Assembly (NCBI RefSeq): GCF_041927875.1 | Contig: NZ_JBHFHN010000001.1 | DNA length: 64,000 nucleotides | Source: Paracoccus sp041927875 | GTDB taxonomy: Bacteria; Pseudomonadota; Alphaproteobacteria; Rhodobacterales; Rhodobacteraceae | Strand: one strand, 5' to 3' | Shown here: in pieces, positions 10,307 through 18,573 of the stretch | Layout of the letters: the number at the start of each line of letters is the position of its first letter | Position numbering within the stretch: position 1 is the first letter of the stretch | Notes under the pieces: model-generated | The model's input: only the letters and a program-made list of their open reading frames with translations | What the model was told of the DNA's origin: nothing | Databases searched by the model: none | Program-made: the position numbers and the translations under genes

Positions 10307-11314
10307 ATGCTGACCTTTGTGCTGCGCCGCCTGCTGCTGGCGATCCCGACGCTGCTGTTCATCTCGCTGGTGATCTTCCTGTTGCTGGAACTGTCGCCGG
10401 GCGATCCGTTGGGCGACGTCCCGCTGACCGTCCCGCCCGAGGTGAAAGAGCGGATGCGCCAGGCGCTTGGCCTGGGCGATCCCTGGTATGTGCGCTATGT
10501 GCTGTGGCTGCGCCAGTTCTTCTGGGTGGAACCCCTGAACGGCATCGATGCGATCTTCGGCACCACCTATGCCGAGGGGATGCAGCGCATCATCAGCTTC
10601 CAGACCCGCGCGCCGGTGTTCCAGACCATCGCCGAGCGCCTGCCCCAGACCATGACTGTGGTGGGCTTTTCCTATCTTCTGGGCATCGCCATCGCGCTGC
10701 CGATCGGCATCTATTCTGCCTATCGGCAGTATAGCTGGTTCGACCAGTTGGGGACGTTCATCTCGATGGTCGGGTTTTCGCTGCCGACCTTCTTCACCGG
10801 GGTGCTGTTGATCGTCATCTTCTCGGTCAAGCTGCAATGGTTCCCGTCGATCTACGACACCACGCTGAAGGTCACCGACTGGGCCAGTTTCACCAAGCAG
10901 GTCAAGCAGATGGTGCTGCCGGTCACGGTGCTGGCGCTGTATAACGCGGCGATCATCAGCCGCTATATGCGCGCGTCCATGCTGGACAATCTGGGCCAGG
11001 ATTACGTCCGCACCGCCCGCGCCAAGGGCATGACCGAAAAGGTGGTGGTGCTCAAGCACGTGCTGCGCAACAGCCTGATCCCGGTGGTGACGGTGCTGGC
11101 CCTGGGCGTGCCCGCGATCTTTGGCGGCGCGATCATCACCGAACAGGTGTTCAAGGTGAACGGCCTGGGCCAACTGCTGATCCTGGCGATCCATGGCAAT
11201 GACCTGCCGATGGTGCTGACGCTGACCTTCATCTTTGCCATCCTGATCGTCGTTTTCACCCTGATCGCCGACATCCTGTATGGCGTGCTTGACCCGCGGA
11301 TCCGTTATGACTGA
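10307..11314 (+). CDS. ABC transporter permease (DppB/OppB type)
   Basis: A 335-residue inner-membrane permease with about six transmembrane helices, the first at the extreme N-terminus (MLTFVLRRLLLAIPTLLFIS). It contains the family landmark ELSPGDP near the N-terminus and the EAA-type cytoplasmic loop DYVRTARAKGMTEKVVVLKH that docks the ATPase. It overlaps the second permease gene by 8 bp. Together the two form the channel for whatever the two upstream binding proteins capture. Confidence 0.94.
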   Translation: MLTFVLRRLLLAIPTLLFISLVIFLLLELSPGDPLGDVPLTVPPEVKERMRQALGLGDPWYVRYVLWLRQFFWVEPLNGIDAIFGTTYAEGMQRIISFQTRAPVFQTIAERLPQTMTVVGFSYLLGIAIALPIGIYSAYRQYSWFDQLGTFISMVGFSLPTFFTGVLLIVIFSVKLQWFPSIYDTTLKVTDWASFTKQVKQMVLPVTVLALYNAAIISRYMRASMLDNLGQDYVRTARAKGMTEKVVVLKHVLRNSLIPVVTVLALGVPAIFGGAIITEQVFKVNGLGQLLILAIHGNDLPMVLTLTFIFAILIVVFTLIADILYGVLDPRIRYD

Positions 11315-12287
11315 TCGCTTTTCCCCCCGTTTCGATCCGCTGCCCGAGGCTTTGGCGAATGCCCCCGTCCCCGAGGCCGCCCAGCCCGTCAGCGCCGCCA
11401 ATCTGGCCGGGCCGCGCAGCCCCTGGGCCGATGTCTGGGATCAGTTCACCCACCACCGGGGCGCGATGATCGCGCTTGTGGTGTTCGTGGCAATCATCCT
11501 GTTCGTGCTGATCGGCCCGCGGATCTGGACGGTCGATCCGACCTATGTCGACATTCTGGGCCGCAACAAGGGCTTCACCGCCAAGCATCCCTTGGGCACC
11601 GATCAGTTGGGCCGCGACATGCTGGCGCGGCTGATGGTCGGCGGGCGCGTCTCGCTGGCGGTGGGCATCACCGCCATGGCCATCGCCATTACCTTTGGCG
11701 CGATGGTCGGCGTCATGGCCGGGTTCTTCCGCCGCCTTGACGGGCCGCTGATGCGGCTGACCGAACTGTTCCTGGCGCTGCCGCTGCTGCCGCTTCTCTT
11801 GCTGATGGTCACGCTGTTCCGCGAACCCTTGTCGCGCAGCTTCGGCCCCGGCCTGGGGGTGTTTCTGCTGATCGTCACCGCCATCGGGCTGACCTCGTGG
11901 ATGCAGACCGCCCGCGTCGTGCGCGGCGAGGTGCTGGCCATCAAGGAACGCGAATTCGTGCTTGCCGCCCGGTCGATCGGCACCCCTTCGCGCCGGTTGA
12001 TCCTGCGCCATATCCTGCCCAACGTCATGTCGCCGATCATGGTCTCGGCCACGCTGGGCATCGCCAGTGCGATCATCACCGAAAGCGCGCTGTCGTTCCT
12101 GGGCCTCGGCTTTCCGCCGGATTTCCCGACATGGGGGCGCATCCTTTACGACGCGGTGGACCAGATCCAGCTTTACCCCTGGCGGGTGATCCTGCCCGGC
12201 ATCGCCATCTCGCTGACGGTGCTGTCAGTGAACTATATCGGCGACGGGCTGCGCGATGCGCTGGACCCGCGCATCCGGGGGCGCTAA
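11307..12287 (+). CDS. ABC transporter permease (DppC/OppC type)
   Basis: A 326-residue second permease subunit. A soluble N-terminal stretch with an FTHHRGAMIALVVF transition precedes the membrane helices. HPLGTDQLGRDMLARLMVGGRVSL and the EAA loop REFVLAARSIGTPSRRLILRHILPN are diagnostic of the DppC family. I chose the ATG at 11307 (MTDRFSPRFDPLPEA), which overlaps dppB by 8 bp; an in-frame start 27 bp upstream is less likely. Only 9 bp separate its stop from psuK. Confidence 0.94.
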   Translation: MTDRFSPRFDPLPEALANAPVPEAAQPVSAANLAGPRSPWADVWDQFTHHRGAMIALVVFVAIILFVLIGPRIWTVDPTYVDILGRNKGFTAKHPLGTDQLGRDMLARLMVGGRVSLAVGITAMAIAITFGAMVGVMAGFFRRLDGPLMRLTELFLALPLLPLLLLMVTLFREPLSRSFGPGLGVFLLIVTAIGLTSWMQTARVVRGEVLAIKEREFVLAARSIGTPSRRLILRHILPNVMSPIMVSATLGIASAIITESALSFLGLGFPPDFPTWGRILYDAVDQIQLYPWRVILPGIAISLTVLSVNYIGDGLRDALDPRIRGR

Positions 12288-12296
12288 GTCAGGCGA

Positions 12297-13187
12297 ATGA
12301 CAGCGCCTGACATCCTGTGCATCGGATCCGTCCTGTGGGACATCATCGGCCGCGCGCCCGTGCATATGCGGGCGGGAGCGGATGTGCCGGGGCGCATCAC
12401 CCGGCTGCCGGGCGGCGTGGCGATGAACATCGCCATGACGCTGGCCCGGTTCGGGCTGCATCCGGCGGTGCTGTCGGCGGTCGGCCGCGACAGCCAGGGC
12501 AATGACCTGATCGCCGCCTGCGCGCCGTTGGGCGTCATCAGCGACTATGTCTATCGCAGCGACGACCTGCCGACCGACCGTTACATGGCGGTCGAGGGCG
12601 CCAATGGCCTGATCGCCGCGATTGCCGATGCCCATTCGCTTGAGGCGGCAGGCGCCAAGATTCTGCGCCCGCTGGCCGATGGCCGGCTGGGGTCGGCGGA
12701 TGCGCCCTATGCCGGGCCGGTGGCGCTGGATGGCAACCTGACCGAGCAATTGCTGGCCGAGATCGCCACCTCACCCCTGTTCGCTGCCGCCGATCTGCGC
12801 GTGGCCCCCGCCAGCCCCGGCAAGGCCGAACGGCTGCTGGCGCTGATGACCCATCCGCGGGTGACGCTTTATGTCAACCTCGAGGAGGCCGGGCTTTTGT
12901 GCCAGACCACGTTCGAGGACGCGCCGACCGCCGCATCCGCATTGGTGGCACGCGGCGCGCGGCGCGCACTGGTCACCGCAGGTGGCGCAACCGCCGCCGA
13001 TGCCAGCCCGGATGGGCTGCTGACCGCCACCCCGCCTGCCGTCATGGTCACCCGCGTGACCGGGGCGGGCGATACCTTCATGGCCGCGCATGTCGTGGCC
13101 GAAATCCGCGGCGCAGGCCGTGAAACCGCGCTGGCCCGTGCGCTTGAGGCCGCGGCGCGCTATGTCTCGGGGGCTGCTGCCACATGA
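12297..13187 (+). CDS. psuK: PfkB-family carbohydrate kinase, probable pseudouridine kinase
   Basis: A 296-residue ribokinase-like enzyme. The N-terminal GSVLWDIIGRAP and PGGVAMNIAMTLARFGL segments and the C-terminal TGAGDTFMAAHV motif (anion hole and catalytic Asp) define the PfkB family. Its assignment as pseudouridine kinase rests on its partner: the next gene encodes PsuG and overlaps by 4 bp (ATGA), the usual arrangement in which PsuK phosphorylates pseudouridine and PsuG splits the 5'-phosphate into uracil and ribose 5-phosphate. It follows the ABC transporter by 9 bp. Confidence 0.85.
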   Translation: MTAPDILCIGSVLWDIIGRAPVHMRAGADVPGRITRLPGGVAMNIAMTLARFGLHPAVLSAVGRDSQGNDLIAACAPLGVISDYVYRSDDLPTDRYMAVEGANGLIAAIADAHSLEAAGAKILRPLADGRLGSADAPYAGPVALDGNLTEQLLAEIATSPLFAAADLRVAPASPGKAERLLALMTHPRVTLYVNLEEAGLLCQTTFEDAPTAASALVARGARRALVTAGGATAADASPDGLLTATPPAVMVTRVTGAGDTFMAAHVVAEIRGAGRETALARALEAAARYVSGAAAT

Positions 13188-14104
13188 ACCTTCCCATCGC
13201 CTTTTCATCCGAAGTCGCGACCGCCCTGGCCGAGGGCCGCCCGCTTGTCGCGCTGGAATCGACGATCATCACCCACGGGATGCCCTTTCCCGGCAATCTG
13301 GACATGGCGCGGTCAGTCGAGCAGACCATCCGTCAGGCCGGCGCAACCCCGGCCACCATCGCGGTGATCGGCGGCCAGATCCGCATCGGGCTTGAGGCGG
13401 GCGACCTGGACTGGCTGGCCCGTCAGACGGGGGCGCGCAAACTGTCGCGCGCCGATCTGGCGGCCTGCCTGGTGACCGGCGAAACCGGCGCGACGACGGT
13501 GGCCGCGACGATGATCTGCGCCCATCTGGCGGGGATCAAGGTCTTTGCCACCGGCGGCATCGGCGGCGTTCACAAGGGCGCGGAGACGAGCTTCGACATC
13601 TCTGCCGATCTTGAGGAACTGGCCCAGACCCCGGTGACCGTGGTCGCCGCGGGGGCCAAGGCGATCCTCGATCTGCCGAAAACCCTTGAGGTACTGGAAA
13701 CCCGTGGCGTGCCGGTGATCGCTTATGGCCAGGACGATTTCCCGGCCTTCTGGTCGCGCAGCTCGGGCCTGGCCGCGCCGATGCGCATGGACGACCCCGC
13801 CCAGATCGCGAGCGCCCATCTGATGCGCGCCCGCATCGGCCTGCCCGGCGGACAACTGGTCGCCAATCCGATCCCTGCCGCCGACGAAATCGCCGCCGAG
13901 ACGCTGGCCCCCGTCATCGCGCAAGCCGTGTCCGAGGCCGAGGCGCAGGGCATCGGCGGCAAAGCCGTCACGCCGTTCCTTCTGTCGCGGATCTTCGATC
14001 TGACCGAAGGTGCCAGCCTGCGCGCCAATATCGCGCTGGTGCTGAACAACGCCCGCCTGGCCGCGCAAATCGCCGCCGCGCTGGTGGCGGCCGCACGGCT
14101 GTGA
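13184..14104 (+). CDS. psuG: Pseudouridine-5'-phosphate glycosidase
   Basis: A 306-residue enzyme that reversibly cleaves the C-C glycosidic bond of pseudouridine 5'-phosphate. PsuG hallmarks are ALESTIITHGMPFP near the N-terminus (catalytic Glu region), RADLAACLVTGETGATTVAAT, ATGGIGGVHKGAE, and VVAAGAKAILDLPKTLE, where the Lys is the Schiff-base residue by homology with the E. coli enzyme. It is translationally coupled to psuK through a 4-bp overlap and is the last gene of the operon; a bidirectional hairpin begins at its stop codon. Confidence 0.95.
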   Translation: MNLPIAFSSEVATALAEGRPLVALESTIITHGMPFPGNLDMARSVEQTIRQAGATPATIAVIGGQIRIGLEAGDLDWLARQTGARKLSRADLAACLVTGETGATTVAATMICAHLAGIKVFATGGIGGVHKGAETSFDISADLEELAQTPVTVVAAGAKAILDLPKTLEVLETRGVPVIAYGQDDFPAFWSRSSGLAAPMRMDDPAQIASAHLMRARIGLPGGQLVANPIPAADEIAAETLAPVIAQAVSEAEAQGIGGKAVTPFLLSRIFDLTEGASLRANIALVLNNARLAAQIAAALVAAARL

Positions 14105-14153
14105 GTATTTGGGCAAAGAGGAAGCGCATATTTCCTCTTTGCCCCAAATACTC
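14103..14153. terminator. Bidirectional terminator built from two inverted copies of the TATTTGG element
   Basis: A long inverted repeat pairs GAGTATTTGGGCAAAGAGGA with TCCTCTTTGCCCCAAATACT, with one bulged C and a loop around GCGCATA. It fills the gap between convergent psuG and the dehydrogenase gene and overlaps the psuG stop codon. The 3' arm seen from either side ends in an A/T-rich tract. It should terminate transcription from both sides. Confidence 0.85.
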
Positions 14154-14167
14154 ATCCGACCTGCGGA

Positions 14168-15031
14168 TCAGCGCAGCCGCTTGATCAGGCTTGAGGTGTC
14201 CCAGCGGCCGCCGCCCATGCGCTGCACGTCCTTGTAGAACTGATCAACCAGCGCGGTGACCGGCAGGCTGGCGCCGATCTGGTCGCCGGTGGCCAGCACG
14301 ATGCCCAGATCCTTGCGCATCCAGTCGACGGCAAAGCCGAAGTCGAAGCGGTCCTCGGCCATGGTGGCGTGGCGGTTGGCCATCTGCCACGAACCGGCGG
14401 CGCCCTGGCTGATGACCTCGACCAGTTGCGCGACGTCAAGGCCGGCCTTCTCGGCAAAGGCCAGCCCCTCGGACAGGCCCTGGACAAGGCCCGCGATGCA
14501 GATCTGGTTCACCATCTTGGCCAGTTGCCCGGCGCCGACATCGCCCATGCGACGGCAGATGCGGGCATAGGCGGCGATCACCGGCTCGGCCTTGGCGTAA
14601 TCGGCATCAGACCCGCCGCACATGACCGACAGCACGCCCCCCTCGGCCCCCGTCTGCCCGCCCGAGACCGGCGCGTCGACATAGCCCAGTTCCAGATCGG
14701 CGGCGACAGCGGCCAGTTCGCGCGTGACCTGCGCCGACACGGTCGTGTGATCGACAAAGACCGCGCCCATGCCCATGCCGGCGAAGGCGCCGTCCGCGCC
14801 GATGCACACCGCGCGCAGGTCATCGTCATTTCCGACGCAGGCCATCACGACATCCGCGCCCTCGGCTGCCGCGCGGGGCGTGGGCGCAGCCTGGCCTGCG
14901 TGGGACAAAAGCCAGCGGTCGGCCTTGCCCGGCGTGCGGTTATAGACCGTCACCTGATGCCCCGCCGCCGCCAGATGTCCGGCCATGGGAAAGCCCATCA
15001 CGCCCAGCCCCAGAAATGCCACCTTTGCCAT
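14168..15031 (-). CDS. NAD(P)-dependent 3-hydroxyisobutyrate dehydrogenase-like protein
   Basis: A 287-residue beta-hydroxyacid dehydrogenase. The N-terminal FLGLGVMGFPMAGHL is the Rossmann nucleotide-binding turn, DAPVSGGQTGAEGG is the substrate-binding block and GAGQLAKMVNQI contains the catalytic Lys. The C-terminal helical half is complete. The family covers 3-hydroxyisobutyrate (valine catabolism), tartronate semialdehyde and succinic semialdehyde reductases, and the sequence alone does not choose among them. The start is ATG 15031 (MAKVAFLGLG). It stands alone, convergent with psuG and divergent from the acylase gene. Confidence 0.88.
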   Translation of the reverse strand: MAKVAFLGLGVMGFPMAGHLAAAGHQVTVYNRTPGKADRWLLSHAGQAAPTPRAAAEGADVVMACVGNDDDLRAVCIGADGAFAGMGMGAVFVDHTTVSAQVTRELAAVAADLELGYVDAPVSGGQTGAEGGVLSVMCGGSDADYAKAEPVIAAYARICRRMGDVGAGQLAKMVNQICIAGLVQGLSEGLAFAEKAGLDVAQLVEVISQGAAGSWQMANRHATMAEDRFDFGFAVDWMRKDLGIVLATGDQIGASLPVTALVDQFYKDVQRMGGGRWDTSSLIKRLR

Positions 15032-15125
15032 GACGTGATCCCTATCCCCGTTGTATCCATGCCCCTGCTGTCTTAGGAAACGCACAGCCGCCCCGTCAAC
15101 ACGCGCCCTACGACCGGACCCGCCC

Positions 15126-17624
15126 ATGCCGACCCTTTTCAGATGGCTGTTGCGCCTTGCCGTCCTGTCGATCCTGCTGATCGTGCTGGCCGCCACCGCG
15201 CTGTGGTATTTCGCCAGCCGCTCGCTGCCCGAATACAACGCCAGCCATCCGGTCGCGGGCATCACCGCCCCGGTCGAGATCGTGCGTACCGCCGAGGCCG
15301 TGCCGCATATCTTTGGCGCCACAGACGGCGACGTGTTCTTTGCGCTTGGCTTTGCCCATGCCCAGGACCGGCTGTGGCAGATGGTGATGCTGCGGCGCAC
15401 CGTGCAGGGCCGTCTGTCCGAGGTGATCGGCCCGGCCACGCTGAAAACCGATGAGATGATGCGCAGGCTTGATCTTTATCGGCTGGCCGGTGAGGCGGTG
15501 CCGGCCCAGGACGAAGCGACCCGTTCCGCGCTGGAGGCTTATGCCGCCGGGGTCAATGCCTGGATCGCGCGGGTCAATGCCGGGGCGCGCGGCCGCGGCG
15601 CGCCGGAATTGTTCCTGTTTTCCAATGAGATCGCCTATTGGCAGCCGCAGGATTCGCTGGCCATCCTGAAGCTGATGGCGTTTCAGCTGTCCGATCAGGC
15701 GGCAACCGATGTGCTGCGCGCCCGGCTGAACCGGCTGTCGCCCGACTGGCCGCGCGATCTGATGCCCGATGCGCCGAACATGCCCGGCGAGATGCAGGAT
15801 CGTCAGATGCAGGGTCAAGGGCCAGCGGCGTTGCCCGCCTATGCCAGCCTGTTCGACACCGCCCTGCCCGCGCCTGGTCGCGCGGATGCGCCGCTGGCCG
15901 GGATGCTGCCGGGGGTTGCGGCCTCGAACGCCTTTGCCGCCGCGCCGCGCCGGTCGGCGGCGGGGGGCAGCCTGCTGGCCAATGATCCGCATCTGGGCCT
16001 TGGCGCGCCCTCGATCTGGTATCTGGCGCGGCTGGAGCTGGCCTCGGGCGGGGTGATCGGTGCGACGATACCGGGGATGCCCCTGATCCTCAGCGGGCGC
16101 AATGACCGGCTGGGCTGGGGGGTGACGGCGGCCTATGCCGATGATCAGGACGTGCTGATCGAGGAGGTCGACCCCGCCGATCCGGGCCGTTACCGCACGC
16201 CCGATGGCTGGAAGCCGTTTGTCAGCCGCCCATCCATCGTCACCATCAAGGATGCCGCGCCGGTCACGCTGACCCTGCGCTGGACCGACAATGGCCCGGT
16301 GCTGCCTGCGGGTGTGATGGGTCTGGGCGATGTGGTGCCGCCGGGTCATGTCGCCTCGCTGGCCTGGACGGCACTGTCGCCCAAGGACACCAGCATGTCC
16401 GCGGCCATGGCGCTGATGCGGGCGGGCAGTGTCGATCAGGCGGTGGCGGCGGGGGCCGGGGTGCTGGCGCCGGTCCTGAACCTGACGCTGGCCGACAAGG
16501 ATGGTGTCGGTCTGGTGACGGTCGGCGCGTTGCCGCGCCGCGATCCGGGCCATCAGACCCAAGGCCGGATGCCCGCGCCGGGTTGGGTGGCGCAGAACCG
16601 CTGGCAGGGGGTGATGCCCACCGCCGACAATCCGCGCATCCTGACGCCCGCCAGCGGCGTGGTCGGCAACACGAACAACAAGATCGTCGACCGCCCCTTT
16701 CCCGATCATGTGGGCTTTGCCTGGGGCGACACGCAGCGCATCCAGCGCCTTGACCGGTTGATGCAGATGCGCGAGGTCCACACCCGCGACAGTTTCATCG
16801 CCGCGCAACTGGATACCGTCAGCCCCGCCGCGCGCGGCCTGCTGCCCTTGGTCGGCGCCGATCTGTGGTTCACCGGCGAGCCTGCGCCCGAGGGCACGGC
16901 CGAGCGTCAGCGCCAACGCGCGCTGGAGCTGCTGGCCAATTGGGACGGCGAGATGAACGAGCATCTGCCCGAGCCGCTGATCTATGCCGCCTGGATGCGC
17001 GCGCTTCAGCACCGGCTGATCCGCGACGAGCTTGGCCCGCTGGCCGAGGATTTCACCCAGCTTCAGCCGCTGTTCATCGAACGGGTGTTCCGCAATGTCG
17101 ATGGCGCGGGGCATTGGTGCGACATCATCCAGTCGGCCCCCATCGAGACCTGCAACGACATTGCCCGTCAGGCGCTGGATGCGGCGCTGCTGGATCTGGG
17201 CGCGCGGTTTGGCACCAATCTGACCAGTTGGCGGTGGGGCGATGTGCATGAGGCGCAGCAGGATCACCCGGTGCTGGGCCGGGTGCCGATGCTGGGCTGG
17301 CTGGTCAACATCCGGCAATCGATCTCGGGCGGGGATTTCACTTTGGCGCGCGGCCAGACGGCGGGAACGGGCGACAATCCGTTCCGCGCGGTGACGGCGG
17401 CGGGCTATCGCGGGGTCTATGATTTCGCCGATCCCGACAGTTCAGTGTTCATCATCTCGACCGGGCAATCGGGCCATCCGTTCAGCCGCCATTACGACGA
17501 TCTGGCGGAATTGTGGCGGCGGGGCGATTACATCCCGATGTCGCTGGACCCCGATCTGGCGCGCGCCGGGGCCGAGGGGATCACCCGGCTGGTGCCCGAA
17601 GGGGCCGCCCCCGCCGCGCCCTGA
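15126..17624 (+). CDS. Penicillin acylase family N-terminal-nucleophile amidohydrolase
   Basis: An 832-residue Ntn hydrolase precursor. A hydrophobic N-terminal segment (LFRWLLRLAVLSILLIVLAATALWYF, residues about 4-29, given here only as an anchor) suggests export or membrane anchoring. A spacer then leads to the autocleavage site at about Ser267-Asn268 (context GVAASNAFAA), whose new N-terminal Ser would be the catalytic nucleophile, followed by GGSLLANDPHLGL. The late VGNTNNKIVD block supplies active-site Asn residues. The family includes beta-lactam acylases and acyl-homoserine-lactone acylases; the substrate here is unknown. Its 3' end forms the first part of a direct repeat. Confidence 0.9.
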   Translation: MPTLFRWLLRLAVLSILLIVLAATALWYFASRSLPEYNASHPVAGITAPVEIVRTAEAVPHIFGATDGDVFFALGFAHAQDRLWQMVMLRRTVQGRLSEVIGPATLKTDEMMRRLDLYRLAGEAVPAQDEATRSALEAYAAGVNAWIARVNAGARGRGAPELFLFSNEIAYWQPQDSLAILKLMAFQLSDQAATDVLRARLNRLSPDWPRDLMPDAPNMPGEMQDRQMQGQGPAALPAYASLFDTALPAPGRADAPLAGMLPGVAASNAFAAAPRRSAAGGSLLANDPHLGLGAPSIWYLARLELASGGVIGATIPGMPLILSGRNDRLGWGVTAAYADDQDVLIEEVDPADPGRYRTPDGWKPFVSRPSIVTIKDAAPVTLTLRWTDNGPVLPAGVMGLGDVVPPGHVASLAWTALSPKDTSMSAAMALMRAGSVDQAVAAGAGVLAPVLNLTLADKDGVGLVTVGALPRRDPGHQTQGRMPAPGWVAQNRWQGVMPTADNPRILTPASGVVGNTNNKIVDRPFPDHVGFAWGDTQRIQRLDRLMQMREVHTRDSFIAAQLDTVSPAARGLLPLVGADLWFTGEPAPEGTAERQRQRALELLANWDGEMNEHLPEPLIYAAWMRALQHRLIRDELGPLAEDFTQLQPLFIERVFRNVDGAGHWCDIIQSAPIETCNDIARQALDAALLDLGARFGTNLTSWRWGDVHEAQQDHPVLGRVPMLGWLVNIRQSISGGDFTLARGQTAGTGDNPFRAVTAAGYRGVYDFADPDSSVFIISTGQSGHPFSRHYDDLAELWRRGDYIPMSLDPDLARAGAEGITRLVPEGAAPAAP

Positions 17625-17812
17625 CCCGCCGCCTGCGCGGGTGGCGCGGGCGGATGGATAGATGGGCCAAGAAGAAAGCAGCAACGTGGCGCGGCTGACG
17701 GGGGCGCGCGGGAGGCGATCCCCCCAGCGCCCTGATCCTGCCGCCTGTGCGGGTGGCGCGGGCGGATGGATAGATGGGCCAAGAAGAAAGCAGCAGCGTG
17801 GTGCGGCTGTCA
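17616..17812. repeat. Two direct repeats of about 85 bp, 112 bp apart
   Basis: Copy 1 (about 17616-17700) begins in the last codons and TGA of the acylase gene and contains GGCGGATGGATAGATGGGCC followed by AAGAAGAAAGCAGCA. Copy 2 (about 17728-17812) repeats it with few substitutions, including a copy of the CGCCCTGA stop context. The AAGAAGAAAGC part resembles the TATTTGG/AAGAAAGAAG gene-end element. The interval lies between the convergent acylase and the next leftward gene. Confidence 0.85.
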
Positions 17813-17828
17813 GGGGCCGGCGGCCGGG

Positions 17829-18530
17829 TCAGCGCGGCAGGTCGGTGGGGGGCAACGGGTCAGCCTCAGCGCCTGCGCCGCCTGCCCCCATGCCAAGGCC
17901 CATGGCCATGCCGCCCCCGCCTGCGCCGCCAGCACCGCCGCCGCCGCCGCGACCGCCGCCACCCCGACTGCTGCCGCCGCTGCGCCCGCTGCCACCGCTG
18001 CCGGGGCGGGTCGGGCCTTGCAGCGGGATCGCCAGCCCCTGCGGGATCGGGTCCAGATCAAGCGCGCTTCGGATGAAATCGCGCAGGCTGGCGACCAATT
18101 GCGCGGTGGCGATGCGGCGTCCGGCGACAAGATCGCGGGCGGCCGCCTCGGCCAGGCGAACCTGGTCTTCGGTGCCCAGCAGAAGGATGTCGGACAGCGC
18201 CCCCTCGACCGCATCGCGGATGCGGCGGCTGCGGTCGCTGCCCAGATCGGCCTCATCTTCATCGCCCGCCGCGCGGGCCGTGGCGCGCAGGTCGCGCAGA
18301 TGCGTGGGATCGACCGTCAGGCTGCCGGTGAACGACCCGCCCAGCGTCTTGTAGGCGGCGATCAGCACCTTCAGCCGTTCATTGATCTGCCGGTTGGCGC
18401 GTTCGCGGCGCTGCTGGATCGTCACCATCATCAGCACCCGCAGCCCGACGCCGATCAGCGTGATCAGCGCCAGCGTCAGGATCGTCGACAGCAGGCTGTG
18501 CCAGTTGCTCAGGTCCAGATTGCGCAGCAT
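17829..18530 (-). CDS. Hypothetical membrane-anchored protein with glycine-rich tail
   Basis: A 233-residue protein of unrecognised function. Residues about 12-35 form one transmembrane helix (STILTLALITLIGVGLRVLM), followed by a basic, coiled-coil-like stretch (QQRRERANRQINERLKVL) and a soluble helical domain with AYKTLGGSFTG. The last 70 residues are low-complexity Gly/Ser/Arg with GGGG runs. The order suggests a single-pass inner-membrane protein with a cytoplasmic domain. It lies downstream of hfq-hflX on the same strand (44-bp gap) and may be in that operon. The Gly-rich tail may be disordered. Confidence 0.7.
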   Translation of the reverse strand: MLRNLDLSNWHSLLSTILTLALITLIGVGLRVLMMVTIQQRRERANRQINERLKVLIAAYKTLGGSFTGSLTVDPTHLRDLRATARAAGDEDEADLGSDRSRRIRDAVEGALSDILLLGTEDQVRLAEAAARDLVAGRRIATAQLVASLRDFIRSALDLDPIPQGLAIPLQGPTRPGSGGSGRSGGSSRGGGGRGGGGGAGGAGGGGMAMGLGMGAGGAGAEADPLPPTDLPR

Positions 18531-18573
18531 GAGGCCCCCTTTCGCGCGTCAACGCACGCGGGTGCGGCAGGGT

